A DNA stretch of 23,091 nt from CAYSYM01 sp964435115 (GCA_964435115.1 CAYSYM010000056.1:1-23091), one strand, 5' to 3'. Counted from the first letter of the stretch, positions 1 through 7,698 are shown. Made by a program: numbers and translations. Notes: generated by a model from the letters alone, not told the origin.

Positions 1-948
1 CTCTAGCGCGACTGGCGGCAGGTCCGCGTTGCTCGGCACCACCTGGACGGCGCCGGCCGGCCCGTCGCGGCCGGGCAGCAGGAGGATCGACGAGCGCGGC
101 GTCTGGTCGCCGCCCGGCTGCGTGAGCGCGGCGCTGCCGAAGCCTCCTGCCGCGGCGCCGTCGGCCGGCCGGCCGAGGTTCTCGTAAGTGTCCCAGGTCT
201 GGCGAGTGGACCGGTCCAGGAAGCGGCGCACGCGGACGAGCTGGCCATCGGCGTCGGGAAAGAGCGCCTCCTCGACCTGCGGGTACTCGTCGCCGAGGCG
301 GCGGAAGGTGTCCCAGGTGGCGCCCGTGCCGGGGTCCAGCCAGCTCCGCACCTCCCACAGCGAGCCACTCTCGGGGTAGACGGCCTGAGCGGTGAGCAGG
401 TAGGGGCTGTCGTCGACCAGGCGCGGGAAGGCAACCAGTGGGGTCGGCGGAGCGGGGCGCTGGGCTCCGGCCACGTTCACCAGCACCGTCGCGGTCCGGA
501 CGAAGACGGCGGCGGCCGGGGTCCTCGCCTGCAAGGTCCGCCCGCTGGGGGCGGGTGGCACGCGGTAGATGACGCTGCCGGCGGCCTGGAACAGGACCAG
601 CGCCGGCGGCGCGGCCGCTTCGAGGCGCACTTCGGCACCGCCGCCCAGCTGCGCCTCGCTGCCGTCGACGAAGCGCAGCAGCGCCACGCCTGCGTCTCCC
701 GTGCGCACGCGCGCGCCAGCCTGCAGGCTGAGCCCGCTCTGGGCCGGCTCGAAGCTGCCCGACCCGGCCATGTCCACCTGCACCGGGCCGGCGAGCACGG
801 TGAGCGTCACGCCATTCGCCGCCTGCGCCACGCTCGCGCCGGCCGCACCGGGCGACGCTCCTGGCAGCACGGACAGGACGAGCAAGCCGAGGAGCACGGG
901 GAGCGTGGCGACGATGCGCCAGCGCGCGGCCGTGGCGGCACCGAACAT
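1..948 (-). CDS. Exported FecR-domain protein, C-terminus cut by window edge
   Basis: The frame is open from an ATG at 948 to the window edge (316 codons), so the C-terminus is missing. A GGGGGAGG ribosome site lies about 6 bases upstream. Residues 10-43 form a signal peptide or anchor with a long Leu/Val core. Residues 45-160 look like a FecR domain: a GPVQV strand, then RTGDAGVALLRFVDGSEAQL at 81-100, then the ARTPAAAVFVRTATV strand near 140-154. Family knowledge: FecR domains sit outside the membrane, either as anti-sigma sensors or as structural domains of envelope proteins. No sigma factor is visible, so the second role is more likely. Residues 197-259 hold two copies of a unit with core LDxxTxxTWDT(F/Y)xxLG. 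The gene diverges from hsp20. Confidence 0.8.
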   Translation of the reverse strand, partial: MFGAATAARWRIVATLPVLLGLLVLSVLPGASPGAAGASVAQAANGVTLTVLAGPVQVDMAGSGSFEPAQSGLSLQAGARVRTGDAGVALLRFVDGSEAQLGGGAEVRLEAAAPPALVLFQAAGSVIYRVPPAPSGRTLQARTPAAAVFVRTATVLVNVAGAQRPAPPTPLVAFPRLVDDSPYLLTAQAVYPESGSLWEVRSWLDPGTGATWDTFRRLGDEYPQVEEALFPDADGQLVRVRRFLDRSTRQTWDTYENLGRPADGAAAGGFGSAALTQPGGDQTPRSSILLLPGRDGPAGAVQVVPSNADLPPVALE

Positions 949-967
949 CCCAGCCTCCCCCCGACCC

Positions 968-997
968 ACGGTACGTCGCCGAGGCGCTCGGCGACAA
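968..997 (-). promoter_or_regulatory. Promoter of the FecR-domain gene, containing an operator-like palindrome
   Basis: Read on the minus strand, a -35-like TTGTCG (997 to 992) and a -10-like TACCGT (973 to 968) are 18 bases apart. The -10 ends 19 bases before the ATG, leaving a short leader that contains the ribosome site. The spacer is filled by a perfect inverted repeat (975-995). The elements are visible; promoter activity is inferred. Confidence 0.45.
975..995. repeat. 21-bp perfect inverted repeat between divergent genes
   Basis: GTCGCCGAG and CTCGGCGAC are perfect reverse complements separated by GCG. The repeat lies inside the FecR promoter spacer and about 130 bases upstream of hsp20. 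Size and position suit a dimeric repressor site. It is not the CIRCE element of heat-shock genes. Confidence 0.6.
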
Positions 998-1053
998 GCG
1001 CCCCGCCGGCTTGCCCGTGCCGGGCGGCTTTCCATCTGGCGCACCGCACCGCA

Positions 1054-1061
1054 GGTACACT
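1054..1061 (+). promoter_or_regulatory. Putative -10 of the hsp20-lon operon
   Basis: GGTACACT gives a -10-like TACACT at 1056-1061, 63 bases before the hsp20 start. The same octamer precedes the minus-strand gene starting at 7698. No convincing -35 is seen. No CIRCE repeat is present, so HrcA control is not supported. Confidence 0.35.
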
Positions 1062-1124
1062 GATGGCAGCGGGTGGCGACCCGTCGCGGCACGGGACGTG
1101 CGCCGCGCACGTGGGAGACCTTGG

Positions 1125-1604
1125 ATGCCCCACCTGGACGACTGGCAACGCGAGATGGAGCGCTACCTGGCGCACTTCGCCCGCACCGGCAAGCGCCCCA
1201 CCATCCTGTTCACGCACCACGCCCACCCCACCCCGGTCTGGACGCCGGCCGTAGACATGTACGAGACCGCCGAGGCGCTGGTCGTGCTGGTGGACCTGGC
1301 TGGCGTGGACCCGGCCCAGACGGAGGTCCACGCCGAGCCCGGCCGGCTGCTCGTGCGCGGCCTCCGCACGGAGTGGCACGCCCGCGCCGCCCCGGATGAG
1401 CAGCGGAGCTACCTGGCCCTGGAGATCCCCTACGGTCGCTTCGAGCGCAGCCTGCCGCTGCCGTCCGGCGTGGACACGAGTGAGGCGCGCGCCGACTATC
1501 GTGACGGCCTGCTGGAGATCACGCTCCCCAAGCGCGCGCCACGCCAGGTGAAGATCAGCGTCAGCGCCCCGGAGAGCTCGACCGAGGCCGCGCCGCATGA
1601 GTGA
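1125..1604 (+). CDS. Small heat shock protein, Hsp20 family
   Basis: An ATP-independent holdase of 159 residues that binds unfolding proteins in the cytoplasm. The alpha-crystallin domain runs from about residue 45 to 150. It opens with TPAVDMYETAEALVVLVDL, continues with the PGRLLVRGLR strand, and ends with the family signature near 127-135 (YRDGLLEITLPK). A C-terminal I-x-V pair (KISV) resembles the I-x-I motif used in oligomer assembly. The ATG at 1125 is chosen because GGGAG lies 8 bases upstream and homology begins there; an in-frame start at 1011 would add 38 unconserved residues. The 3' end overlaps lon by 8 bases, which suggests translational coupling. Gene identity is firm. Confidence 0.93.
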   Translation: MPHLDDWQREMERYLAHFARTGKRPTILFTHHAHPTPVWTPAVDMYETAEALVVLVDLAGVDPAQTEVHAEPGRLLVRGLRTEWHARAAPDEQRSYLALEIPYGRFERSLPLPSGVDTSEARADYRDGLLEITLPKRAPRQVKISVSAPESSTEAAPHE

Positions 1605-4242
1605 CGCCGGGGCCCTCCCCCCTCAGGTCCCCACGAGCGGGCAGGAGGCACACCAGGCGGCTCCAGGCCAGCCCCAGAGTCGGCCGGCGCCGGGCGCGGC
1701 CAGCGGCTCGGCCGAGCTGGAGCTGCCGGCCAGCGTGGCCATCCTGCCCAGCCGGGACGCGGTGCTCTACCCGGGCATGCTGCTGCCGCTTCAGGTGGCG
1801 GAGGAGCGCTGGGTCCGGGCGCTGAGCGACGCCGCCTCGGTCCGCGAGCCGGTGGGGCTGTTCCTGCAGCAGCGGCCGGAGACCGAGCACCCCGGCCCGG
1901 GCGACCTGCACCGCGTCGGAACCGCGGCGAACGTGGTCCGGCTCCTCAAGCTCCCGGACGGCTCGCTCCAGGTCCTGCTGCAGGGCGCGGCGCGGATCGC
2001 CCTCGGGACCGTCGTCCAGACCGAGCCCTACCTGCGCGCCCAGGTGCTTGTTCTGCCCGCCACGCCGCCGGCGCCGGCCGCGCCTGGCTCGAGCGCGGCC
2101 ATGGAGCGCGAGGCGCTCGTCAAGAACCTGCAGACCCTCTTCCAGCGACTGGTCCAGCTCTCGCCCAACCTGCCTGGCGAGATGGCCATCGTCGCCATGA
2201 ACGTGGACGATCCCGGCCGCCTGGCCGACTTCGCCGCGGCCAACGCCGACCTGGAGCCGACGCAGCGCCAGGAGGTGCTGGAGGAGCTCGACGTGCTGGC
2301 CCGCGTGCGCCGGGTCGGCGAGCTGCTCACGCGCGAGCTGGAGGTGCTCGAGATCGGCTCCAAGATCCAGTCGCAGATCAAGGAGTCCATGGACAAGGCG
2401 CAGCGCGAGTACTACCTGCGCCAGCAGCTCCAGGCCATTCGCAAGGAGCTCGGCGAGGTGGACGAGGCGGAGGCGACCGTGGCCGACCTGCGCGAGCGCC
2501 TGGCGCAGGTCGGACTGGCCGAGGAAGCGCGCAAGGAGGCCGACCGCGAACTGGGTCGCCTCACCAGCATCCCCACCGCCAGCCCCGAGCACGCCATGGT
2601 GCGCACCTACCTAGAGTGGCTGGCCGACCTTCCCTGGGACACGGTGACCGAGGACCGCCTGGACCTGGCCGTCGCGCAGCGCGTCCTGGACGAGGACCAC
2701 CACGACCTGGAGCGGGTGAAGGACCGCATCCTGGAGTTCCTGGCGGTGATGAAGCTCCGGGCCGAGCAGGACCAGGCCGCGGCCCGGATCGAGGAGGCGG
2801 CCGCGTTCTCGAAAGACGGGCGCCAGGGCCCGGCCGCCGGTGAGCCGCCGCGCCCGCGGGCCAAGGCCGCCTCGCTCCGCGGCCCGGTCCTCTGCCTCGT
2901 CGGCCCGCCGGGCGTGGGCAAGACCAGCCTCGGGCAGAGCATCGCCCGCGCGTTGGAGCGGAAGTTCGTCCACATGAGCCTGGGCGGCGTCCGCGACGAG
3001 GCCGAGATCCGCGGCCACCGACGGACGTACGTCGGCGCCATGCCCGGCCGCATCATCCAGGGGCTGCGCCGCGCCGGCTCGCGCAACCCGGTCTTCATGC
3101 TGGACGAGCTCGACAAGCTTGGCGCCGACTGGCGGGGCGATCCCTCGTCCGCGCTCCTGGAGGTGCTCGACCCCGCGCAGAACTTCGACTTCCGCGACCA
3201 CTACCTGGACCTCCCGTTCGACCTCTCCAGTGTCCTCTTCATCGCCACGGCCAACGTGCTGGACACCGTGCCGCCCGCGCTGCGCGACCGGCTGGAGGTG
3301 ATCGACCTCCCCGGCTACACCGAGGACGACAAGCTCCAGATCGCCAGGCGCTACCTGGTGCCGCGGCAGCTTCGAGAGAACGGGCTCTCCGCCGAGCGGC
3401 TGCGGATCACCGACGCCGCGCTGCGGCGTGTGATACGCAGCTACACGCGGGAGGCCGGAGTGCGGAACCTGGAGCGCGAGCTCGCCAACATCGCGCGCAA
3501 GTCGGCGCGCCAGGTCGTGATGGGCAGGCAGGCAACGGTGGTCGTCACCCCGCGCCAGCTCCCCGAGCTGCTGGGTCCGCCGCGGTTCCAGCTCGAGGTC
3601 GCCGAGCGCGAGGATGAGGTGGGCGTGGCCACGGGGCTCGCCTACACGCCCGTGGGTGGCGACGTCCTCTTTGTGGAGGCGAGCCTGGTCCCCGGGAAGG
3701 GGAACCTGATCCTCACCGGGCAGCTCGGCGACGTGATGAAGGAGTCGGTCCAGGCGGCGCTCACCTACGCCCGCTCGCGGGCGGCGGCCCTCGGCCTCTC
3801 GGAGGGTGACCCGCTGGCCGAGCGCGACCTGCACGTCCACGTGCCAGCCGGCGCGGTGCCCAAGGATGGGCCGAGCGCCGGCATCACCATGGCCACGGCC
3901 ATCGTCTCCGCGCTCACCCGCCGCCCAGTCGACCACACGGTGGCGATGACCGGCGAGATCACGCTGCGCGGCCGGGTGCTGCCGATCGGCGGGCTGAAGG
4001 AGAAGGCGCTCGCCGCCCACCGCGCGGGCATCCACCGCATCGTCCTCCCGCGCGACAACAGGAAGGATCTGGAGGAGATCCCGGCCCGGGTGCGGCGCGA
4101 AGTCAGCTTCGTGTTCGTGGAGCACATGGACCAGGTGCTGAACGTGGCGCTGAAGCGCCAGATCCGCCGCGAGCGGCCGCGGGTGGAGCCCGTCCGCCGC
4201 GTGGTGCGCCGCCCTCGCGAGCGGGTCGCCGCCGCGCCATGA
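1597..4242 (+). CDS. lon: ATP-dependent Lon protease
   Basis: A cytoplasmic AAA+ serine protease of 881 residues that degrades misfolded and regulatory proteins. After about 45 disordered residues, the Lon substrate-binding domain runs to about 250, followed by a coiled helical region. Walker A GPPGVGKT is at 436-443 (K442) and Walker B FMLDELD at 500-506. The protease domain has PKDGPSAG with catalytic Ser760 and GGLKEK with Lys803; the 43-residue Ser-Lys spacing matches E. coli Lon (679/722). E. coli Lon has 784 residues. The extra length comes from the N-terminal extension, an insert of roughly 36 residues just before the AAA+ domain (about 388-428), and an Arg-rich tail. The start codon lies inside the end of hsp20. 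Confidence 0.97.
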   Translation: MSDAGALPPQVPTSGQEAHQAAPGQPQSRPAPGAASGSAELELPASVAILPSRDAVLYPGMLLPLQVAEERWVRALSDAASVREPVGLFLQQRPETEHPGPGDLHRVGTAANVVRLLKLPDGSLQVLLQGAARIALGTVVQTEPYLRAQVLVLPATPPAPAAPGSSAAMEREALVKNLQTLFQRLVQLSPNLPGEMAIVAMNVDDPGRLADFAAANADLEPTQRQEVLEELDVLARVRRVGELLTRELEVLEIGSKIQSQIKESMDKAQREYYLRQQLQAIRKELGEVDEAEATVADLRERLAQVGLAEEARKEADRELGRLTSIPTASPEHAMVRTYLEWLADLPWDTVTEDRLDLAVAQRVLDEDHHDLERVKDRILEFLAVMKLRAEQDQAAARIEEAAAFSKDGRQGPAAGEPPRPRAKAASLRGPVLCLVGPPGVGKTSLGQSIARALERKFVHMSLGGVRDEAEIRGHRRTYVGAMPGRIIQGLRRAGSRNPVFMLDELDKLGADWRGDPSSALLEVLDPAQNFDFRDHYLDLPFDLSSVLFIATANVLDTVPPALRDRLEVIDLPGYTEDDKLQIARRYLVPRQLRENGLSAERLRITDAALRRVIRSYTREAGVRNLERELANIARKSARQVVMGRQATVVVTPRQLPELLGPPRFQLEVAEREDEVGVATGLAYTPVGGDVLFVEASLVPGKGNLILTGQLGDVMKESVQAALTYARSRAAALGLSEGDPLAERDLHVHVPAGAVPKDGPSAGITMATAIVSALTRRPVDHTVAMTGEITLRGRVLPIGGLKEKALAAHRAGIHRIVLPRDNRKDLEEIPARVRREVSFVFVEHMDQVLNVALKRQIRRERPRVEPVRRVVRRPRERVAAAP

Positions 4243-4393
4243 GCGCTTCGCGCTTCGGTCTTTCGATGGCTCAGGACGTGGGCCGTACCGGCACGGAAGC
4301 GGGTCGAACATCGGCCCACCTGCTGAGCTCGGATCGCGGGTTCCAGGTTGGACCGTTCCGGACGCGCCGACCTGCCACCTTGCGAGCAGGGTG

Positions 4394-4855
4394 ATGGACC
4401 GTTTCACCTGGGGCATCGCCGCGGGCGTCGTGGTGCTCGTCCTCGTCGGCGTTGGGACCGCGGTCGCGCTCCGCGGCCAGGCGGCTCCGCCTGACCTCAC
4501 CACACCGAGTGGGGTGACGCTGGCCTACGCGCTGGCGCTCCAGCGCGGCGACGCCGAGCGCGCCTGGGAGTTGCTGGCCGGCTCCGCCCAGGCGTCCACA
4601 ACGCGCGAGCGGTTCCTGCAGCGCGCCGGCGGCGCACGCGGGCCCGACGACCGCGTCAGACTGGCGACGGAGGACGAGCAGGTCGCGGGCGACACCGCCC
4701 GCGTGGACCTGGTGCGGACCTACCCCGGCGGCGGCCTCCTCAGCTTCGGGGCTCCGGCGCCGTCGACCCACAGCACGGTCCGTCTCGTCCGCGAAGGCAG
4801 CCAGTGGCGGATCAGCGTGCCGCCCGATCCCCTCCTGCTGCTCGATCGGCCCTGA
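4394..4855 (+). CDS. Membrane-anchored small protein of unknown function
   Basis: A 153-residue protein. Residues 5-27 form one hydrophobic helix (GIAAGVVVLVLVGVGTAVAL), with the remainder predicted outside the cell. The outer part starts with a helix pair typical of NTF2-like or DUF4878-like folds (LAYALALQRGDAERAWELL), followed by strands ending in STVRLVREGSQWRISVPP. That arrangement recalls the small alpha+beta lipoprotein-like domains that carry a helix, a variable middle and a closing W-x-I/V strand, but I cannot assign a family with certainty. The ATG at 4394 is preferred over the GTG one codon earlier because an AGG lies just upstream. The next gene follows after 7 bases, so the two are probably co-transcribed. 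Confidence 0.75.
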   Translation: MDRFTWGIAAGVVVLVLVGVGTAVALRGQAAPPDLTTPSGVTLAYALALQRGDAERAWELLAGSAQASTTRERFLQRAGGARGPDDRVRLATEDEQVAGDTARVDLVRTYPGGGLLSFGAPAPSTHSTVRLVREGSQWRISVPPDPLLLLDRP

Positions 4856-4862
4856 GTGCCTC

Positions 4863-6461
4863 GTGAGCGTCATCCGCCGGGTCTACCTCTACCTCCTCGC
4901 CTTCGCGGGGCTGGCGATGCTGTCGCTCGGTGTGGCGCAGCTAGGGCGCGTGCTGCTGGAAGTGGTGGACGGCTCGGTTCTGGCCGCGCCGGAGCGCTAC
5001 GTGCGCGAGGAGGTATCGCGCTGGGGTGCGGCCGCGCTGGTGGGGCTCCTCGCCTGGGCCCTCCACTGGGGGGCAGCGCAGCGCGCCGCGCCAGCGGCCG
5101 CGGCCGAGCGCGCGAGCGCCCTGCGGCGGCTGTACCTCTACGGCGTGCTGGCTGGGGCGACGATCGGGCTCACCACGTCGCTGCTGACGCTGCTCGGCGC
5201 CGCGATCCAGGCGCTCGACCGTCCCGGCGCCGAGTCGCTCAGGCAGAGCGTGGAGGCCGTGCCGTTCGTGGTGGTCGCGCTCGTCGTCTGGGCGTTCCAC
5301 TGGCGTATCGCCAGCGCCGACCGCGCCAGGGTGGGCGAGCAGGGCGGGTCGGCAACGCTGCGGCGCTGGTATGTCTATGGAGCGGCCTTCCTGGGGTTCG
5401 CGATGACGCTCGGCGGCACGCGCGACGTCCTGGACGAAGCCTGGCGGGCGGCCAGCGGCGCCGCGCCGACGCTTGCCGCCTCCCTGGCGTGGCCGGCCGC
5501 CACCGCGCTCGTCGGCCTTGGGCTGTGGCTGGCACACTGGCGCTGGGCGCCGCAGGCGATGGGGCCGACCGTCCGCGAGCAGGACGCCGGCGCGACGCTG
5601 CGCGCGGTCTACCTGTTCCTCGCGCTGGCCGTCGCGGTGTGGGGCACGCTCTTCGGCGCCAGCCAGCTCCTGTACTACGCTCTCGCCCGGCTACTCGGCG
5701 TGCAGCAGCCTGGCGGCGTCGGCGGCAGCCTGCTGCAAGCGGCCGCGGGACCAGGCAGCACGCTCGCCGTGTTCGGAGTTGGCTGGGCCTACCAGCGCGC
5801 TGCCATCCGCGCCCAGGCGCGCCTCGTCGAAGCCCCACGCCAGGCCGGCGTGCGCCGCCTGTACACCGCCCTCGTCGCGCTCCTCGCGCTGGGAGCGCTC
5901 GCCGGCGGCCTGGGCGGGCTGCTGTGGACGCTCGCCGACGCGGCGTTGAACGTACCGACCACCACGAGCACGGACTGGTGGAGGAATCAGCTCGCGCTCT
6001 ACACGATGCTCGCGCTGGTGGGCCTCCCTGTCTGGCTGGCGCACTGGACGCCCAGCACCCGCATCGACGTCGCCGAGGCGCGCTCCCTCGCGAGGCGGCT
6101 GTACGTGTACCTCGCGCTCATCGCCGGGATGCTCGTGCTCCTGGGCAGCGCGGCGGTCCTGCTCTACCGGCTGTTCAACCTGGCGCTGGGCGAGCGGGTG
6201 AGCACATCCCTCACGGTCGACCTGGCGCACGCGCTGGGCGTGGGGCTCGTCGCGGCGCTGGTGGCCGTGTACCACTGGCGCACGCTCGTGGCCGACGCGC
6301 GGCGGGCTGCCAGCGCGCCGGCTCCCACACTCGGCCAGGCCGCGGGCCCGGCCGAGGCAGTGGTGCGTCTGCGCGCGCCGAACGCCGCTGTCCTCGCCGA
6401 GGCGCTCACGCGCCTCCGCGAGCGCGGCGTTGGCGTAGACGTCCTTCAGCCCGAGCCCTGA
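4863..6461 (+). CDS. Polytopic membrane protein of six DUF5671-like two-helix repeats
   Basis: A 532-residue integral membrane protein with about 12 predicted helices. Six units of roughly 80-90 residues each begin with (L/V/A)RRxYxY followed by a hydrophobic helix, and end with a second helix closing in W-x-x-HW or a variant. Unit starts read RRVYLYLL, RRLYLYGV, RRWYVYGA, LRAVYLFL, RRLYTALV and RRLYVYLA. Unit ends read WALHW, WAFHW, WLAHW, WAYQR, WLAHW and VYHW. This matches the DUF5671 type of membrane domain, whose function is unknown. A soluble tail of about 50 residues closes the protein. The start is GTG; repeat 1 begins at residue 5, which supports it. It lies 7 bases after the anchored-protein gene and converges on a glycosyltransferase gene. 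Confidence 0.85.
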   Translation: MSVIRRVYLYLLAFAGLAMLSLGVAQLGRVLLEVVDGSVLAAPERYVREEVSRWGAAALVGLLAWALHWGAAQRAAPAAAAERASALRRLYLYGVLAGATIGLTTSLLTLLGAAIQALDRPGAESLRQSVEAVPFVVVALVVWAFHWRIASADRARVGEQGGSATLRRWYVYGAAFLGFAMTLGGTRDVLDEAWRAASGAAPTLAASLAWPAATALVGLGLWLAHWRWAPQAMGPTVREQDAGATLRAVYLFLALAVAVWGTLFGASQLLYYALARLLGVQQPGGVGGSLLQAAAGPGSTLAVFGVGWAYQRAAIRAQARLVEAPRQAGVRRLYTALVALLALGALAGGLGGLLWTLADAALNVPTTTSTDWWRNQLALYTMLALVGLPVWLAHWTPSTRIDVAEARSLARRLYVYLALIAGMLVLLGSAAVLLYRLFNLALGERVSTSLTVDLAHALGVGLVAALVAVYHWRTLVADARRAASAPAPTLGQAAGPAEAVVRLRAPNAAVLAEALTRLRERGVGVDVLQPEP

Positions 6462-6486
6462 CGTCCCAGCCAGCCGAGACGTCAGG
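6457..6486. terminator. Bidirectional terminator-like hairpin holding both stop codons
   Basis: CCTGACGTC (6457-6465) pairs perfectly with GACGTCAGG (6478-6486) across a 12-base loop. The plus-strand TGA (6459-6461) and the minus-strand stop (6484 to 6482) lie symmetrically in the two arms. No T-tract follows on either side, so intrinsic termination is inferred from position only. Confidence 0.55.
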
Positions 6487-7240
6487 TTCCGGCGCTGACG
6501 GTCGGGTGCGGCGCGTGCTTCGCCACCAGCCGAGTGAGGTGGCGCCGCGTGTTGTTGAGCAGCGTCTCTTCCATCAGGTCCCAGCGGATGTTGCCGCCGT
6601 AGTCCAGGTGGTAGCTGACGGTGGCCGCGTGCAGCTCTGTGGCCCGGCCGAGCGCGGGCAACAGTTCGGTCAGGAACGCCAGCTCCCATACACGCTCCCG
6701 TGGCCCGCGCGCGTCCAGCACGTCCGCCGTCGACTCGTAGTAGTCGAGCAGGATCTCCCGCACCGGCGCGCTCTGCCCCAGGATCCCGCCCGGCGAGTAG
6801 TGCGGCAGGTCCCGCAGGAAGCCGCGCGCGGAGCCGGCGTTCACGCAGTGCGGCGCCACCCAGCCAAGCGTCGGGCCAAGCTCCTGGGCGCGGCGGGCCA
6901 GGGTGGCGATCGCGGTCCCGGGCAGCACCACGTCATCATCCATGAACGCGATGAGTGGGCCGCGCAGGCTCTCGAGCAGCTTCAGCCGGCCGCTGGAGAA
7001 GGCACGGCTCCGGTCGCGATGCAGCTCGTACTCGCAGCGGACCTTGCAGTCCTGCGCGAGCCGCAGCGCCGACACCACGTCCTCGCGCTTGATCGCCGGC
7101 TGCTCGCCGGTGTCGACGACGAAGATCTCGAGCGAGGCGTGCTCCTGGAGCACGAGGTTGGCGATCACGGTGGCCAGCATCGGCCGGCCCTTGGTGAGAA
7201 TGCCAACTTGAACGGGTGGCGCGGGGATAGCAGGCGGCAT
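6482..7240 (-). CDS. Glycosyltransferase, family 2 type
   Basis: A 252-residue GT-A fold enzyme that transfers a sugar from a nucleotide-sugar donor; the acceptor is unknown. It begins with the nucleotide-binding pattern VQVGILTKGRP (10-20), then LEIFVVDTG (37-45), then AFMDDDVVLPG with the metal-binding DxD-type triad D101-D103. No membrane helix is present, so it is likely soluble or peripheral. The C-terminal third (ERVWELAFL, YGGNIRWDLMEE) is less typical and probably binds the acceptor. The start ATG at 7240 has no clear ribosome site. A TATACT box lies about 70 bases upstream. It stands alone, convergent with the six-repeat membrane protein. Confidence 0.85.
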   Translation of the reverse strand: MPPAIPAPPVQVGILTKGRPMLATVIANLVLQEHASLEIFVVDTGEQPAIKREDVVSALRLAQDCKVRCEYELHRDRSRAFSSGRLKLLESLRGPLIAFMDDDVVLPGTAIATLARRAQELGPTLGWVAPHCVNAGSARGFLRDLPHYSPGGILGQSAPVREILLDYYESTADVLDARGPRERVWELAFLTELLPALGRATELHAATVSYHLDYGGNIRWDLMEETLLNNTRRHLTRLVAKHAPHPTVSAGT

Positions 7241-7264
7241 GCGGGCGGTCGGGGTATTTCAACC

Positions 7265-7290
7265 CGCAGCCGACTGAGGGGCCGGCTGCG
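7265..7290 (-). promoter_or_regulatory. Hairpin in the leader of the glycosyltransferase gene
   Basis: CGCAGCCG (7265-7272) pairs with CGGCTGCG (7283-7290) across a 10-base loop. It lies between the putative promoter (7313 to 7308) and the start codon at 7240, so it would be part of the 5' leader. A regulatory role is only a possibility. Confidence 0.35.
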
Positions 7291-7307
7291 ACACGAGAGG
7301 CGGGACG

Positions 7308-7313
7308 AGTATA
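7308..7313 (-). promoter_or_regulatory. Putative -10 for the glycosyltransferase gene
   Basis: On the minus strand this reads TATACT, a near-consensus -10 that stands out in GC-rich DNA. No clear -35 is found 16-18 bases upstream. It would give a leader of about 60 bases. Confidence 0.4.
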
Positions 7314-7391
7314 CGGCCGGGCGCCGAGGGAAGCGCTCCGCGCTGCCGCTTCACGGGGCCACGCGCGCGGGACGCGCCGGCGCTCGATCAT

Positions 7392-7417
7392 TCCAAGCGC
7401 TGGTCCAGGTGCTTGGA
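7392..7417 (-). terminator. Hairpin downstream of the 84-residue orphan
   Basis: TCCAAGC (7392-7398) pairs with GCTTGGA (7411-7417), with a 12-base loop that is itself partly palindromic. It begins 27 bases after the stop of the minus-strand gene at 7444. There is no T-tract, so a terminator is only a positional guess. Confidence 0.3.
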
Positions 7418-7443
7418 GCGAGGGGACGAGCTCGGCGCCGCCC

Positions 7444-7698
7444 CTACTCGGCGAAGAGGCGGTCGAGCCGCGGGCGGACGCGGCGCAGCGCTTCCTCGGA
7501 CTCGGCGCGGACGCGCACCTTACCCAGGATGTAATCGATCATCTTGCCCAGCGTCTCGGCCTCCGCCTGCTCGAGGAACAGGGCGCGCTGCGTCCCTCGT
7601 TCCACGGTCGCACCCGGCGGCACGCCTTCGATCGTGGCGGCCTCGCCGTGGACGAACTCGATACGCACCGCCCCGTCGTCGGGGTCGATCTGGATCAT
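7444..7698 (-). CDS. Small acidic orphan protein, 84 residues
   Basis: I do not recognise this protein. It starts MIQIDPDDGAVRIEFVHGE, a likely beta-hairpin. A linker (EGVPPGATVERGTQRALF) follows, then a long helix with heptad-like spacing (LEQAEAETLGKMIDYILGKV) and a final charged helix (EEALRRVRPRLDRLFAE). It has no signal peptide, cysteines or membrane segment. The ATG at 7698 has an AGG immediately upstream and a TACACT box 11 bases upstream, so the leader is very short. A much longer open frame continues upstream, but that part is antisense to the phosphatase gene and is not coding. It is divergent from the phosphatase gene. Confidence 0.6.
   Translation of the reverse strand: MIQIDPDDGAVRIEFVHGEAATIEGVPPGATVERGTQRALFLEQAEAETLGKMIDYILGKVRVRAESEEALRRVRPRLDRLFAE

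Noticed and set aside
1021..1124. CIRCE or other heat-shock operator before hsp20
   Set aside because: No TTAGCACTC-type inverted repeat is present; the only palindrome (975-995) is different and lies nearer the FecR gene.
2611..4503. 630-codon open frame on the minus strand across lon
   Set aside because: It is antisense to the Lon ATPase and protease domains; the His/Arg/Gly-rich product has no domain pattern and arises from high-GC codon bias.
4856..7534. 892-codon plus-strand open frame
   Set aside because: Overlaps the six-repeat membrane protein in another frame and runs antisense through the glycosyltransferase; Arg/Ala/Gly-rich throughout.
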